Of a DNA stretch of 64,000 nucleotides, positions 7,524 to 16,928 are shown piece by piece. A program made the translations under genes and the position numbers. Source of the stretch: Caballeronia fortuita (lineage in GTDB: Bacteria > Pseudomonadota > Gammaproteobacteria > Burkholderiales > Burkholderiaceae); the NCBI RefSeq assembly GCF_001544835.2, contig NZ_FCNX02000009.1, positions 268,226-332,225 on the forward strand. The letters are read 5' to 3'. The notes beneath the pieces were generated by a model, which saw only the letters and a list, made by a program, of their open reading frames with translations, was not told the origin of the DNA and did not search any database. Position 1 is the stretch's first letter, and each line of letters opens with the position of its first letter.

Positions 7524-9299
7524 ATGTATCGTTACACCCATTTCGACAAAGAATTTGTTAGAAGCCGTGCAGCCCAGTTCCGCGACCAGTTGGAGCGTTG
7601 GCAAACCGGGCAACTGATGGAAGACGACTTCCGCCCGCTGAGACTTCAAAACGGCTGGTATGTGCAGCGGCACGCGCCGATGCTGCGTGTAGCGGTTCCC
7701 TACGGGGAACTGTCCAGCGCACAGTTGCGTGTTCTTGCGCGCATTGCTCGCGAGTACGACGCGCCGGCTCGGTCCGTATATCGAAGCGCCATGGATGCGC
7801 AGGCGAAGCTCGGGTCAACGCAGCTACCAACGAACACCGCCCATTTCACGACGCGCACAAACGTGCAATACAACTGGATTCCGCTTGATCGGGCAGCCGA
7901 CGTGATGGACCTGCTTGCCTCGGTCGACATGCATGGTATTCAGACCAGCGGAAACTGCATCCGAAATATCTCGTGCGATGAGCGCGCCGGTGTAGCCGTC
8001 GACGAGATTGCGGACCCGCGACCTTTCGCGGAGTTGATGCGGCAGTGGACAACGCTCCATCCGGAGTTCGCATACCTGCCTCGTAAGTTCAAGATTGCGG
8101 TTACTGGTGCCACTGAGGATAGAGCAGCAACTGATTGGCACGATGTCGGACTTCGGTTGATTCGCAACGACTCCGGTGAGCTAGGTTTTCGCGTCTCGGT
8201 CGGTGGCGGCATGGGTCGAACGCCAATGATTGCAAGGGTGCTGCGTGAGTTCCTTCCCTGGAACCAAATCATGAACTATATCGAGGCGGTCGTGCGCGTG
8301 TACAACCGCTACGGCCGGCGGGACAACAAGTACAAAGCACGTATCAAGATTTTGGTGAAGGCCGAAGGGCAGCGTTACATCGACGATGTTGAGGAGGAGT
8401 TTAGACAAATCGTTGAGCTCGATGGCGGTCCGCATACCATACGGCAGGAAGACCTCGATAGAGTCACCGCGACGTTCGTTTCACCCGTGACAATCAACAA
8501 GTCGATCGGGCGTTCGCCGACGAAGATCCCGGTCGCTTCCGGCCGGTTCGAGCGGTGGCTAGAGCGAAACGTGGCGCCTCACAAAGAACCGTCACTGCGC
8601 ATCGTGACACTGTCCTTCAAGCGGCTCGGTCAGGCGCCGGGGGATGCTTCGGCGGAACAGCTAGAACGGCTCGCAGACTTGGCAGACCGTTTCTCCGGCG
8701 GCGAAGTGAGGGTGACTCACACGCAAAACATCGTACTGCCATGGGTCGCCGTCGATGACCTTCACGCCTTATGGCAGGCCGCCAGTGACCTTGGCCTTGC
8801 GAGCACAAACATCGGACTGGCCACAGACATCATCGCCTGTCCTGGAGGCGATTTTTGCGCGCTCGCAAATGCGCGTTCCATTCCCATCGCCCACGCGCTC
8901 GCCGAGCGGTATCAGGACATCGACGAACTGGATGACATCGGCGAGATCGACGTCCACATCAGCGGGTGTATCAACTCTTGTGGGCATCACCACAGCGGGC
9001 ACATCGGCGTGCTTGGCGTCGACAAGGATGGAAAAGAGTGGTACCAGATTACCCTAGGCGGTGCAGACGGCAGTCAGGCCAGCGGACCGGCCCAGCCGGG
9101 GAAGGTCATTGGCCCGTCCTTCTCTGCCTCTGAGGTACCCGACGCCGTTGAAGCTATTATTTGCGCCTACCGCGACCTGCGCGAACGTCGGGGACACGGT
9201 CGTTATGAGCGGTTTATCGAGACGTTACATCGAACAGGCCTCGACCCGTTTAAAGTCGCCGCTAATGGCGCTCGAGCAAAAAATGAGGTTACCGAGTGA
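7524..9299 (+). CDS. cysI: Sulfite (or nitrite) reductase hemoprotein, CysI type
   Basis: 591 residues, the usual size for siroheme/4Fe-4S assimilatory reductases. The protein has the duplicated ferredoxin-like and siroheme half-domains. The four cluster/siroheme cysteines are at 439 and 445 (ACPGGDFC) and at 482 and 486 (SGCINSCGHH). An arginine-rich substrate-side segment (TRTNVQYNW) lies near residue 112. It catalyses six-electron reduction of sulfite to sulfide in cysteine biosynthesis; the same fold also serves nitrite reductases. The companion DUF934 gene overlaps its stop codon, the standard arrangement in betaproteobacterial sulfite assimilation, which favours sulfite. The rest of the pathway (cysH, cysD, cysN) is not next to it here, which is unusual for the group. 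Confidence 0.9.
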   Translation: MYRYTHFDKEFVRSRAAQFRDQLERWQTGQLMEDDFRPLRLQNGWYVQRHAPMLRVAVPYGELSSAQLRVLARIAREYDAPARSVYRSAMDAQAKLGSTQLPTNTAHFTTRTNVQYNWIPLDRAADVMDLLASVDMHGIQTSGNCIRNISCDERAGVAVDEIADPRPFAELMRQWTTLHPEFAYLPRKFKIAVTGATEDRAATDWHDVGLRLIRNDSGELGFRVSVGGGMGRTPMIARVLREFLPWNQIMNYIEAVVRVYNRYGRRDNKYKARIKILVKAEGQRYIDDVEEEFRQIVELDGGPHTIRQEDLDRVTATFVSPVTINKSIGRSPTKIPVASGRFERWLERNVAPHKEPSLRIVTLSFKRLGQAPGDASAEQLERLADLADRFSGGEVRVTHTQNIVLPWVAVDDLHALWQAASDLGLASTNIGLATDIIACPGGDFCALANARSIPIAHALAERYQDIDELDDIGEIDVHISGCINSCGHHHSGHIGVLGVDKDGKEWYQITLGGADGSQASGPAQPGKVIGPSFSASEVPDAVEAIICAYRDLRERRGHGRYERFIETLHRTGLDPFKVAANGARAKNEVTE

Positions 9300-9673
9300 G
9301 CAGTATCCCTCGCTTGAAGCTTATTGATGCGTGCGCGGCGCAAGCCGACGACAAAAGGCGCGTCCTGAGATTGAGCAATGACGCCGACCCGATGACTTTC
9401 GTGGATGAGTTAAGCGGCGTCGAACGAATCGAGTTGGCCTTCCCGCATTTCACTGACGGCCGCGCGTATAGTCAGGCTTACCTTCTGCGCCGAAGAATTG
9501 GCTTTTCAGGAGACATTCGCGCCACCGGCGACGTGCAAATCGACCAACTGCTTCAAATGGCGCGAACCGGCTTCTCCAGCGCCGTGCTGAACCCGGGGCT
9601 CGACTCCGCGGACGCTGCGCGGCACCTCGAGCGGTTCACGGGCTTCTATCAGCGGGATCTAGCTGGCAACTAA
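9296..9673 (+). CDS. DUF934 family protein, sulfite-reduction accessory
   Basis: 125 residues with a GTG start that overlaps the TGA of cysI by four bases (GTGA), so the two are translationally coupled. Typical DUF934 features are visible: IELAFPHFTDGRAYSQAYLL near residue 50 and a C-terminal ERFTGFYQ. Members nearly always follow cysI-like genes in proteobacteria and are thought to support assimilatory sulfite reduction, but their biochemistry is not settled. Confidence 0.88.
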   Translation: MSSIPRLKLIDACAAQADDKRRVLRLSNDADPMTFVDELSGVERIELAFPHFTDGRAYSQAYLLRRRIGFSGDIRATGDVQIDQLLQMARTGFSSAVLNPGLDSADAARHLERFTGFYQRDLAGN

Positions 9674-9723
9674 GGCGTCGTGAGGAGGCACAAGCTTGGG
9701 TTTGGTTCACACCGCCAGGGAGG

Positions 9724-9960
9724 TTGTCCTGTTATACGATGCGCCTACCATCGTTCTGCAAGACCGCAAGACCTACAGCAAACAAAAAAGCAGGGGCCGT
9801 GCTCGCTGCACTCTTGGAGACATCGCGTCCCTGTAACCTGCGGTGTTCTCATGGCGGCCATGCGTTCGAGTACACAGGTGAGGGCGTCGCATCGCATGAT
9901 TTACGAGGGCAATTTAAGTGCTTGTATCGAGCCTTTGACGTACCACCCGTTGAAGAATAA
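9724..9960 (+). CDS. Possible small hypothetical protein
   Basis: A 78-residue open frame fills part of the 310-bp gap between the DUF934 gene and the esterase. Its C-terminal half (CNLRCSHGGHAFEYTGEGV) looks protein-like and is cysteine/histidine-containing, but I recognise no family and see no convincing ribosome-binding site. It may be a fragment of a lost gene or a chance frame. Confidence 0.2.
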   Translation: MSCYTMRLPSFCKTARPTANKKAGAVLAALLETSRPCNLRCSHGGHAFEYTGEGVASHDLRGQFKCLYRAFDVPPVEE

Positions 9961-9983
9961 TTGTTATTTTGAGGGATTCAAAC

Positions 9984-10811
9984 ATGAGTAAAGTCACCCG
10001 TGCTGGCGGAGAAGGAAACGTAGGCGAGCCCCAAATTGCCAACCGGAGCAGGAACCAGGAACAGTCGTCTAAGAATCCCAGCTTCCTTCTGGTTCACGGC
10101 GCATGGCAGGCTGGATGGGTTTGGGATGGCGTCGTCGCGGAAATGAACGAGCGCGGATTGTTCGCCAAAGCGATAGACCTCCCTGGAAGCGGCACGGATA
10201 CAACGCCTGCGAGCGAGGTCTCCCTCGCTGCCTACGCCGAAGCAATCATCGCAAGCGCGCGAACACTGCCGCCAGGTCCCGTCGCGCTCGTTGGACACAG
10301 CATGGGCGGCGCGGCGATAACCGCGGCGGCAGCAAGCGATCCGGAGCTTTTTGACCAGCTCGTTTATCTATGTGCGTTTCTTCCTCAGCGACAGCAGTCG
10401 GTAGCGGAGCTTGTCGCAGAAGGCATGGAGATGACCGGCGGAGTCGGGCCAGAATTCGAAATCGCAGAAGAGGGACGCGCCTCGCGGCTGTTGCCGGCAT
10501 CGATTAGAAATAGCTTCTTGCACGATTGCGAGCCCGGCGCTGCGGAGCAGTACGCAATGAGATTTACGCCTCAAGCAATGAAGCCGATCGTGGAACCCGC
10601 GTCGTGGTCTACAGGGTTCGAAGCCATTCCGAAGGGTTATATTTTCTGCACCAAGGACCGTGTGCTTCCTGTTGCGCTTCAGGAGAAAATGGCAAGCGCG
10701 GCAGGCGCAGGCGCTATGTATTCTTTGGAAGCCGGGCACGAACCTTTTCTTTCTTGCCCGGGACTCGTTGCTGACGCGCTAATTGCCCTGAGCTCCAGTT
10801 TCCTAGGCTAG
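9984..10811 (+). CDS. Alpha/beta-hydrolase, esterase of the MenH/SABP2 type
   Basis: 275 residues from the ATG at 9984. Family landmarks: the oxyanion strand FLLVHGAWQAGW, nucleophile elbow GHSMGG (S106), acid in CTKD (D225) and the catalytic histidine in AGHEPF (H252). The sequence resembles plant salicylate esterases and the related hydroxynitrile lyases. A lyase role would fit the mandelonitrile cluster nearby, but the lyase-specific features are absent: lyases of the Hevea type have Thr in the oxyanion strand and Lys right after the catalytic His, whereas here these are Gly and Glu. A small-ester or amide hydrolase is therefore more likely. No signal peptide; cytosolic. It stands alone, between the sulfite operon and a convergent LysR gene. 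Confidence 0.85.
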   Translation: MSKVTRAGGEGNVGEPQIANRSRNQEQSSKNPSFLLVHGAWQAGWVWDGVVAEMNERGLFAKAIDLPGSGTDTTPASEVSLAAYAEAIIASARTLPPGPVALVGHSMGGAAITAAAASDPELFDQLVYLCAFLPQRQQSVAELVAEGMEMTGGVGPEFEIAEEGRASRLLPASIRNSFLHDCEPGAAEQYAMRFTPQAMKPIVEPASWSTGFEAIPKGYIFCTKDRVLPVALQEKMASAAGAGAMYSLEAGHEPFLSCPGLVADALIALSSSFLG

Positions 10812-10945
10812 CGTTGGTTGTGATTTGGAATGAACGGCGGCGGCTCATGGGCAGCCAGATAATGGTTAGGTCGTTCGATGATGCGTAGCGACCTGCGAGG
10901 TGCGCAAGGGTCTGCACGCTATTCCCGTAGTGCGACGGGCGCCAT

Positions 10946-11839
10946 TTAGACGTCGCTCAGGGTGCGCTTGATTGTTTCGCAAAACCATTGCTGGGCCGCC
11001 GAATCCTCGGCGTGCGGATACCAGTACAAGTTTACTTCGAACGCGGGAATTTGAAACGGTAAGGGCAAAACCTTCATTTGTCCTTCGCGCGCATAGGCTC
11101 GCGCAACCCTAGTCGGCAAGGTCAAAACCAGGTCGGTCGTGGCGATAGAAGAGAACAGGCTTGTAAAGTGCGGCACGCGGAGCACGATCTTGCGAGTAAG
11201 GCCCATCTCGCTGAGAACGTCTTCGACAAGATGGTGTCCTGTAAATGGCGCGACGACTACGTGATTGGCCGCAACAAATTCTTCCAATGTCAGCGTATCG
11301 CCAATCGTTGGATGCGAACGACTCACCAAACACGAGTAACTCTCGTTGAACAGGGTCGTTTTTCTCGCTTCTCCACCTACATACTGCTGGTTTCCAACGA
11401 CAGCGTCGACGTAACCTGTCTGTAGCCATTCCGCTGTGTGCGAGCTAACAATCTGCACGATTTCAAGGCCCACTGACGGAGCAATGCACTGTAATTCGCG
11501 TACGAGAAGCGGAAGAAAGTACAGTTCGCCCAAGTCTGATAGCGCTAGCCGGAAAGAGCGCTGAGACGTGGTGGGATCGAACTTGGAGGTCGCTGAGATT
11601 GCCGACTCAATGCTATTGAGGGCATTCTTGAAAGACTTGAATAACTGCGTCGCGTTGAAGGTGGGTACCATTCCATCGCGCGTGCGGGTGAATAACGGGT
11701 CTTGGAGCATGTCGCGGAGCCTCGTGAGCGAATAACTCACTGACGGCTGAGTGATGTTCAGCCGCTTCGCGGCACCGCTAACACTCCGTGTCTCGTATAT
11801 TGCAACGAACGTTCGAACTAAGTTGAGGTCGGTACTCAT
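10946..11839 (-). CDS. LysR-family transcriptional regulator
   Basis: 297 residues. The N-terminal winged helix spans residues 1-65 (SGAAKRLNITQPSVSYSLTR). The effector domain (residues about 90-295) begins FRLALSDLGELYFLPLL, the NodD/PcpR-like type often found with aromatic-catabolic operons. A 16-bp dyad lies 12 nt upstream of its start codon, and a very similar element lies upstream of mdlC about 3.4 kb away. This makes it a good candidate for the regulator of the mandelate operon; that is an inference. It is convergent with the esterase gene. The ATG at 11839 lacks a strong ribosome-binding site. Confidence 0.9.
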   Translation of the reverse strand: MSTDLNLVRTFVAIYETRSVSGAAKRLNITQPSVSYSLTRLRDMLQDPLFTRTRDGMVPTFNATQLFKSFKNALNSIESAISATSKFDPTTSQRSFRLALSDLGELYFLPLLVRELQCIAPSVGLEIVQIVSSHTAEWLQTGYVDAVVGNQQYVGGEARKTTLFNESYSCLVSRSHPTIGDTLTLEEFVAANHVVVAPFTGHHLVEDVLSEMGLTRKIVLRVPHFTSLFSSIATTDLVLTLPTRVARAYAREGQMKVLPLPFQIPAFEVNLYWYPHAEDSAAQQWFCETIKRTLSDV

Positions 11840-11850
11840 GGTAGCGCTTT

Positions 11851-11866
11851 TATAGATACCATCTAT
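11851..11866. promoter_or_regulatory. Candidate LysR operator upstream of the LysR gene
   Basis: TATAGATACCATCTAT contains a perfect 6-bp dyad (ATAGAT/ATCTAT) with 3-nt spacing and fits the T-N11-A LysR box. The same layout recurs at 13903 and 15240. About 50 nt to the right of this copy also resembles the sequence that follows the copy at 15240 (A-rich run, ATGA.TGGC, CGC, GCTT, TCTG). Confidence 0.5.
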
Positions 11867-11963
11867 TGTACAATGAAAAAAATCATGACTGGCCTTATCC
11901 GCGCTCGGCTTATCTGATGCAGGCAGAGCAATGGACAGACGTACCGGAATTTACCTTGGGCTC

Positions 11964-12284
11964 CTAGCTGTCGCACCACCCGAGTTCTGGCTTAGCCGCC
12001 GGCAGCGCGCCTGTCTCTAGGTTGCATTCTTTCCAAAACTTCATTTCACAGAGCGCAGCGCCCGTCCCCGTAAGCGGAGGAGGCCCGCCGTGCGCGATGT
12101 CGGTCGGCACAGCAAATGGCTTTTGCTGAGCATTAGCGCAGTAACGGTACAAAGGATTGCTAATTGATATCCCGTGAACTGGATGACTCTCCGCGCAGTG
12201 GAACTGCTGCGGCACGACGGAAGTTGCGCCGCAGTTTTCCGGGCCGCCGCGCACGACCTCTGACGTTCCGACAGCGATCGACAA
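11964..12284 (-). CDS. Possible cysteine-containing secreted hypothetical protein, perhaps broken at the 5' end
   Basis: About 106 residues on the minus strand, with scattered cysteines (ENCGATS, FHCAES, YRYCAN, ALCEMKFWKECN) as in small exported proteins. The frame begins at a TTG with a short hydrophobic stretch (LVILSIAVG). An in-frame ATG lies about 13 codons further upstream, but a TAG codon separates the two. This could be a signal-peptide-bearing gene knocked out by an amber codon, or a chance frame. No family recognised. Confidence 0.3.
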   Translation of the reverse strand: MSIAVGTSEVVRGGPENCGATSVVPQQFHCAESHPVHGISISNPLYRYCANAQQKPFAVPTDIAHGGPPPLTGTGAALCEMKFWKECNLETGALPAAKPELGWCDS

Positions 12285-12330
12285 TATAACTAGCTAGCAG
12301 GTAGAGTAAGGTTCAACGTCGTTCATTCGC

Positions 12331-12780
12331 TCAAGCGCATCGCAATGCGCCACATATCGCACGAGTTGACTCACTTGGGTGAATGCCCTGATATCCGGCG
12401 TCATCGTACATATCCGTTTCTTCATCCATGCAACAGCGTCTGTGCCGCGTAGATATCATCCACGTTCGCCGCGGTGCTGACGACGGTATGAACGAGGGCC
12501 GTTTCTGCGAGTAGCAATGCCACTGTCTCAAGCAGGTGCCGACAACGAATGATTGTAGCTTCGTCCGGCAAGCGCGTCATGTCGCCACCAGGCCCGCGAA
12601 ACCAAGATACAACGGAACATCGGATACAGACTCTGCCATCGCTGGGTCCGACACGCCAAACCATTGAATAAAGTGAATCTGTAACATCGTCGCGCCACCA
12701 ATCGGCGCTCGTGCAGTGCTACGCTTTAAGTAATGCGGCTCCATCAAAGCCAGCTTCGACGACGGTATCACCCAACCCAT
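12331..12780 (-). pseudogene. IS5-family transposase remnant
   Basis: On the minus strand, three frames give consecutive IS5 transposase pieces: LMEPHYLK...MLQIHFIQWFGVSDPAM (12780 to about 12600), RLPDEATIIRCRHLLE, and the later DDE-region block AANVDDIYAAQTLLHGEETD followed by DAGYQGI (near 12390). In intact IS5 transposases the last block lies well over 100 residues after the middle one, so the centre is deleted as well as frameshifted. No terminal inverted repeats were identified. It is an inactive relic in the remnant-rich stretch between the LysR and mdl genes. Confidence 0.7.
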
Positions 12781-12924
12781 CGCGTTTAAGAACTCACTCT
12801 TGCAAGTGCGCTTAGTTGAAAAACCCAGTACAAGGTGAAGTTACGTCATTGCATCACTGCGGTTCCAAAACTTCGATCCAGGTGATGCATGCCTCGGCTA
12901 ATAGAGCAATTCGGCAGACATTCG

Positions 12925-13638
12925 CTAGACGAGCGCGGCCGCAAGCTTTGACCTGTTCGTCACTCCCTTCTTTGTCATCACTCGACGCAAATGGGTACGC
13001 ACAGTCGATGCTTCAATGTTGAGTATGCGCGAGATTTCCTTGTCGGTACATCCTGTGGCAACGAGTTGAGCAACATCGTTTTCACGCTCAGTAAGGTCCG
13101 CTGACGAGCATCGGCGACGAGTAAGAGCACGTCGTAAGAACGGCTCAATGCCGTCGAGAAGTACTTTGTCGCGGTCCGTGAACTCGGGTCGAGACTGTGC
13201 TCGCCAAATTCTCAGATCGCCGATGTGCTTGCCGCCGTCAAACGAGTGAACGTTAATGCCATGATGCAGGCCATCGCGTCGCAGAAAGTCGTTATAGAAC
13301 TCACTGTGGTCAAGGTCATGCCGAGAAATCACTTCCTCGACGAAAGTGGCAGCCCCTCGTTTCCTGAGCGTGTCCGTCATCGGATCGTTATGCTGAAACC
13401 AAGTCTCGTAGTGGGACACATGCGTCTTATCGACGTTGTAGGAGATTCCATTGACCCACAGTCCAGAACGCTGGTCGTACTCAAACGACGCACAATAGTC
13501 GGCGCGTAGGAGCTTTGTGATGGAAGGAAGGACGACGCCTCTGACATCGACAATCGGTCCCAACTCTTCGAGCAGCGCAACGATGTCGCCGAAAAGGCGC
13601 ATTTCGTCCAAAGTGATGTCAGAAACGGAAAGATTCAC
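12925..13638 (-). CDS. LuxR-family transcriptional regulator
   Basis: 237 residues. The C-terminal LuxR/GerE helix-turn-helix (residues about 180-237) is clear: LTERENDVAQLVATGCTDKE, then STVRTHLRRVMTKKG. The N-terminal 160 residues are GAF- or autoinducer-domain-like and unassigned. The frame starts at a GTG (13638) preceded by AGAGG at good spacing, which favours this start over the internal ATG at 13602. No LuxI-type synthase is nearby. It lies between IS and kinase remnants. The ligand and target are unknown; a role in the mandelate genes is possible by position only. Confidence 0.85.
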   Translation of the reverse strand: MNLSVSDITLDEMRLFGDIVALLEELGPIVDVRGVVLPSITKLLRADYCASFEYDQRSGLWVNGISYNVDKTHVSHYETWFQHNDPMTDTLRKRGAATFVEEVISRHDLDHSEFYNDFLRRDGLHHGINVHSFDGGKHIGDLRIWRAQSRPEFTDRDKVLLDGIEPFLRRALTRRRCSSADLTERENDVAQLVATGCTDKEISRILNIEASTVRTHLRRVMTKKGVTNRSKLAAALV

Positions 13639-13902
13639 GAGAGACCTCTACAGCTGCGTGGCTATCTCCGCCGTCGATGCGTGGCGGACTCTTTGCTGTC
13701 CCCGACAGCGCGCCCCTGTCGATTCCGCTAGTGCTGGAAATGCTGTGAACTCATGCGGCTACACCACAGCGGCAATGAAGTATTAACCGAACATTAAATA
13801 TTGAGAACCGGAGTAGGATGGATGTGCCGAAATACTACGAAGCATGTTGACCTGTTCGCCTCTTTGAGACAATAAGGATTTACCTTCCTATCGAGAGACC
13901 TT

Positions 13903-13918
13903 TATAGACACCATCAAT
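13903..13918. promoter_or_regulatory. Degenerate third copy of the mdl/LysR element
   Basis: TATAGACACCATCAAT keeps the layout of the elements at 11851 and 15240 (ATAGA-y-N3-ATC-AT) with one changed base in the right half. It lies about 265 nt upstream of the LuxR start. Between 13639 and 14190 I see no gene; this element is the only recognisable feature there. Confidence 0.3.
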
Positions 13919-14192
13919 GCCTGAATATGCAGTCGCTCAATGATGCACTCGCCTGGATGCGTCGGTGATCGCATTGCTCGCGCGAGTATCGGGAGATGTT
14001 GGCGTTGGACGAATCGGAAGGGGTACCGGGAGGGTAGCCGCGAACATCCGGCGCCGGTAGCGCAATAGCATCCTACTGTCGAATCGAGCGATGCGCCTTG
14101 CCTATCGACCGTCTTGGCATGCCACGGCCCTCATGACTCAAAATACTCGAACCGCCCGCACGAACCCGCATACCGGTTGTTGTCTGAAATCG

Positions 14193-14330
14193 GACCGGTT
14201 TTATCACGGTTCTGGGCAGGACGAACTCGGAATCGGATTGGGAATGACGATCGTCAAGCGTATTGCAGATTAACCGTGCTGCCGGAGTTTCATTGGCCGG
14301 AGGCCTCGACGGGTGACGGTTAACGTGAGA
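14193..14330 (+). pseudogene. 3' remnant of a sensor histidine kinase
   Basis: DRFYHGSGQDELGIGLGMTI followed by VKRIAD (14193-14270) matches the F/G2 boxes of the HATPase_c domain (family pattern FYRG...G.GLGL.IV..I.). After a stop the next frame continues AGVSLAGGLDG, the usual last strands of the domain. Everything upstream (transmembrane region, dimerisation helix, N and G1 boxes) is missing, so this is a fragment. Nothing else was recognised between 14330 and 14570. Confidence 0.55.
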
Positions 14331-14570
14331 TCGCTCTTAATTTTTAGAATGAACTATGGCTAACACGTCTCACCGGCGGTGTTATTGCCGTGCATGAGCG
14401 TGCATCTAGCACGAGACCATGCCGATTTTCGACGTCGCGCAGGTTCCGCGTAATGTGCGCTGATTCGATCGCAAAGATGAGCGCTTTCCGTCAACCGCTC
14501 CTTGATGATGACGCTGTTGTCGCTAAGCGCTGGCTAAGCCGTCGGCTCAGCCGGTGGTGGCGGCGTCGAA

Positions 14571-14614
14571 AAAGGAACTGGCCGTCTGTCAGACCGACAG
14601 CGGCCAGTTCTTTT
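14571..14614 (-). terminator. Bidirectional terminator hairpin after the DUF4148 remnant
   Basis: Near-perfect long dyad: GGAACTGGCCGTCTGTC pairs with GACAGCGGCCAGTTC with one bulge. A-rich sequence lies on the left and TTTT on the right, so it can act on either strand. It directly follows the stop of the minus-strand DUF4148 frame. Confidence 0.75.
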
Positions 14615-14940
14615 AAACGGTCAAAGAAGCCGTCGGTTCTCGACGCGGATCAATGATCGAGGTGACCGGTGTGACGCTGTTGCCCGTGTGTGCCAGGCCA
14701 ATAGAAGCCGACGACGTCTCGGCGTCGCCACCGTAGCCAGTCTGGCCGTTCCCTGAAGAGACCTTGGCTTCTGCGGCTTCGATCGCTGCGGTATAAGTCG
14801 CGCGATCAATGCTCGGGTTGTAGCCGGCCCGTTCGACTTGAACCGGATCTGCCGTGACCTCGGCGCGCGTCAGCGGCTGGCCTTGGGCAAACGACGAGAC
14901 CGCCGGGACCGCCAATGCGGCGGCGAATCGTTAAGAGATC
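14613..14940 (-). pseudogene. DUF4148 family secreted protein, signal peptide disrupted
   Basis: The frame encodes LAVPAVSSFAQGQPLTRAEV and an ERAGYNPS motif, then IEAAEAKV, the core of Burkholderiaceae DUF4148 proteins (about 90-110 residues, exported). These normally start with MKSL... and a hydrophobic signal peptide. Here the cleavage end (LAVPAVSSFA) is in frame, but the upstream half of the signal is not. A TAA lies 6 codons upstream, and the expected 'K/R-S-L' codons appear in another frame around 14925-14935. A small indel in the signal peptide has probably inactivated the gene. Function of the family unknown. Confidence 0.55.
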
Positions 14941-15067
14941 TCTTACTTATTACTTCAGCCTGCGCAATGCAACATTAAACCTTTGCGCGATCCGAATAAC
15001 CCGTATGCATACTTCTTCGGCGACCGCTCCGCGTCCACAGAGTAGGCGTCGCTGAAAGCCGGAGCGG

Positions 15068-15211
15068 CTAGGCGTCCAACGGGCTTGAATCAGCCACGCC
15101 ACCGGCTGCACCTTGTCGGGCTCTTTTGATGGCGGTGTTCATAGCGATGGCGATTGTGGATGCCAAACCCGCCCAGCCAAATAGCGGTCGCCGCCTTCGC
15201 TTCGCATGCAT
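15068..15211 (-). CDS. Small 47-residue membrane peptide divergent from mdlC
   Basis: ATG at 15211 is preceded at ideal spacing by GAAGGAG. The product starts MHAKRRRRPLFGWAGLASTI, followed by AIAMNTAIK: a cluster of four arginines, one hydrophobic helix (residues about 10-24) and a soluble tail ending DSSPLDA. The basic-N-terminus plus helix layout suggests insertion in the inner membrane with the N-terminus inside. It shares a 120-bp divergent promoter region with mdlC, including the 16-bp element at 15240. No family recognised; expression is inferred from the strong ribosome-binding site. Confidence 0.5.
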   Translation of the reverse strand: MHAKRRRRPLFGWAGLASTIAIAMNTAIKRARQGAAGGVADSSPLDA

Positions 15212-15239
15212 ATCACTCCTTCCTCGGTGAATACCCTGA

Positions 15240-15255
15240 TATAGACCGTATCTAT
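15240..15255. promoter_or_regulatory. Candidate operator between the small peptide gene and mdlC
   Basis: TATAGACCGTATCTAT has the same spacing and half-sites as the element upstream of the LysR gene (11851). It lies 77-92 nt before the mdlC start and 29 nt before the small divergent gene, a normal position for LysR activation. The following sequence also resembles that next to the 11851 copy. Confidence 0.5.
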
Positions 15256-15322
15256 TTTTTGAGCAAAAAAAGAATGATTGGCTTCGGTGGGCGCGCGCTT
15301 TTACTATCTGGCTAGTTGATAA

Positions 15323-16909
<1,587 letters not shown>

Positions 16910-16928
16910 GTGGCAGAGGGAAAGTGCA

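Noticed and set aside
9984..10811. Hydroxynitrile lyase for the mandelonitrile pathway
   Set aside because: The Thr and Lys positions typical of Hevea-type lyases are Gly and Glu here; esterase is the safer call.
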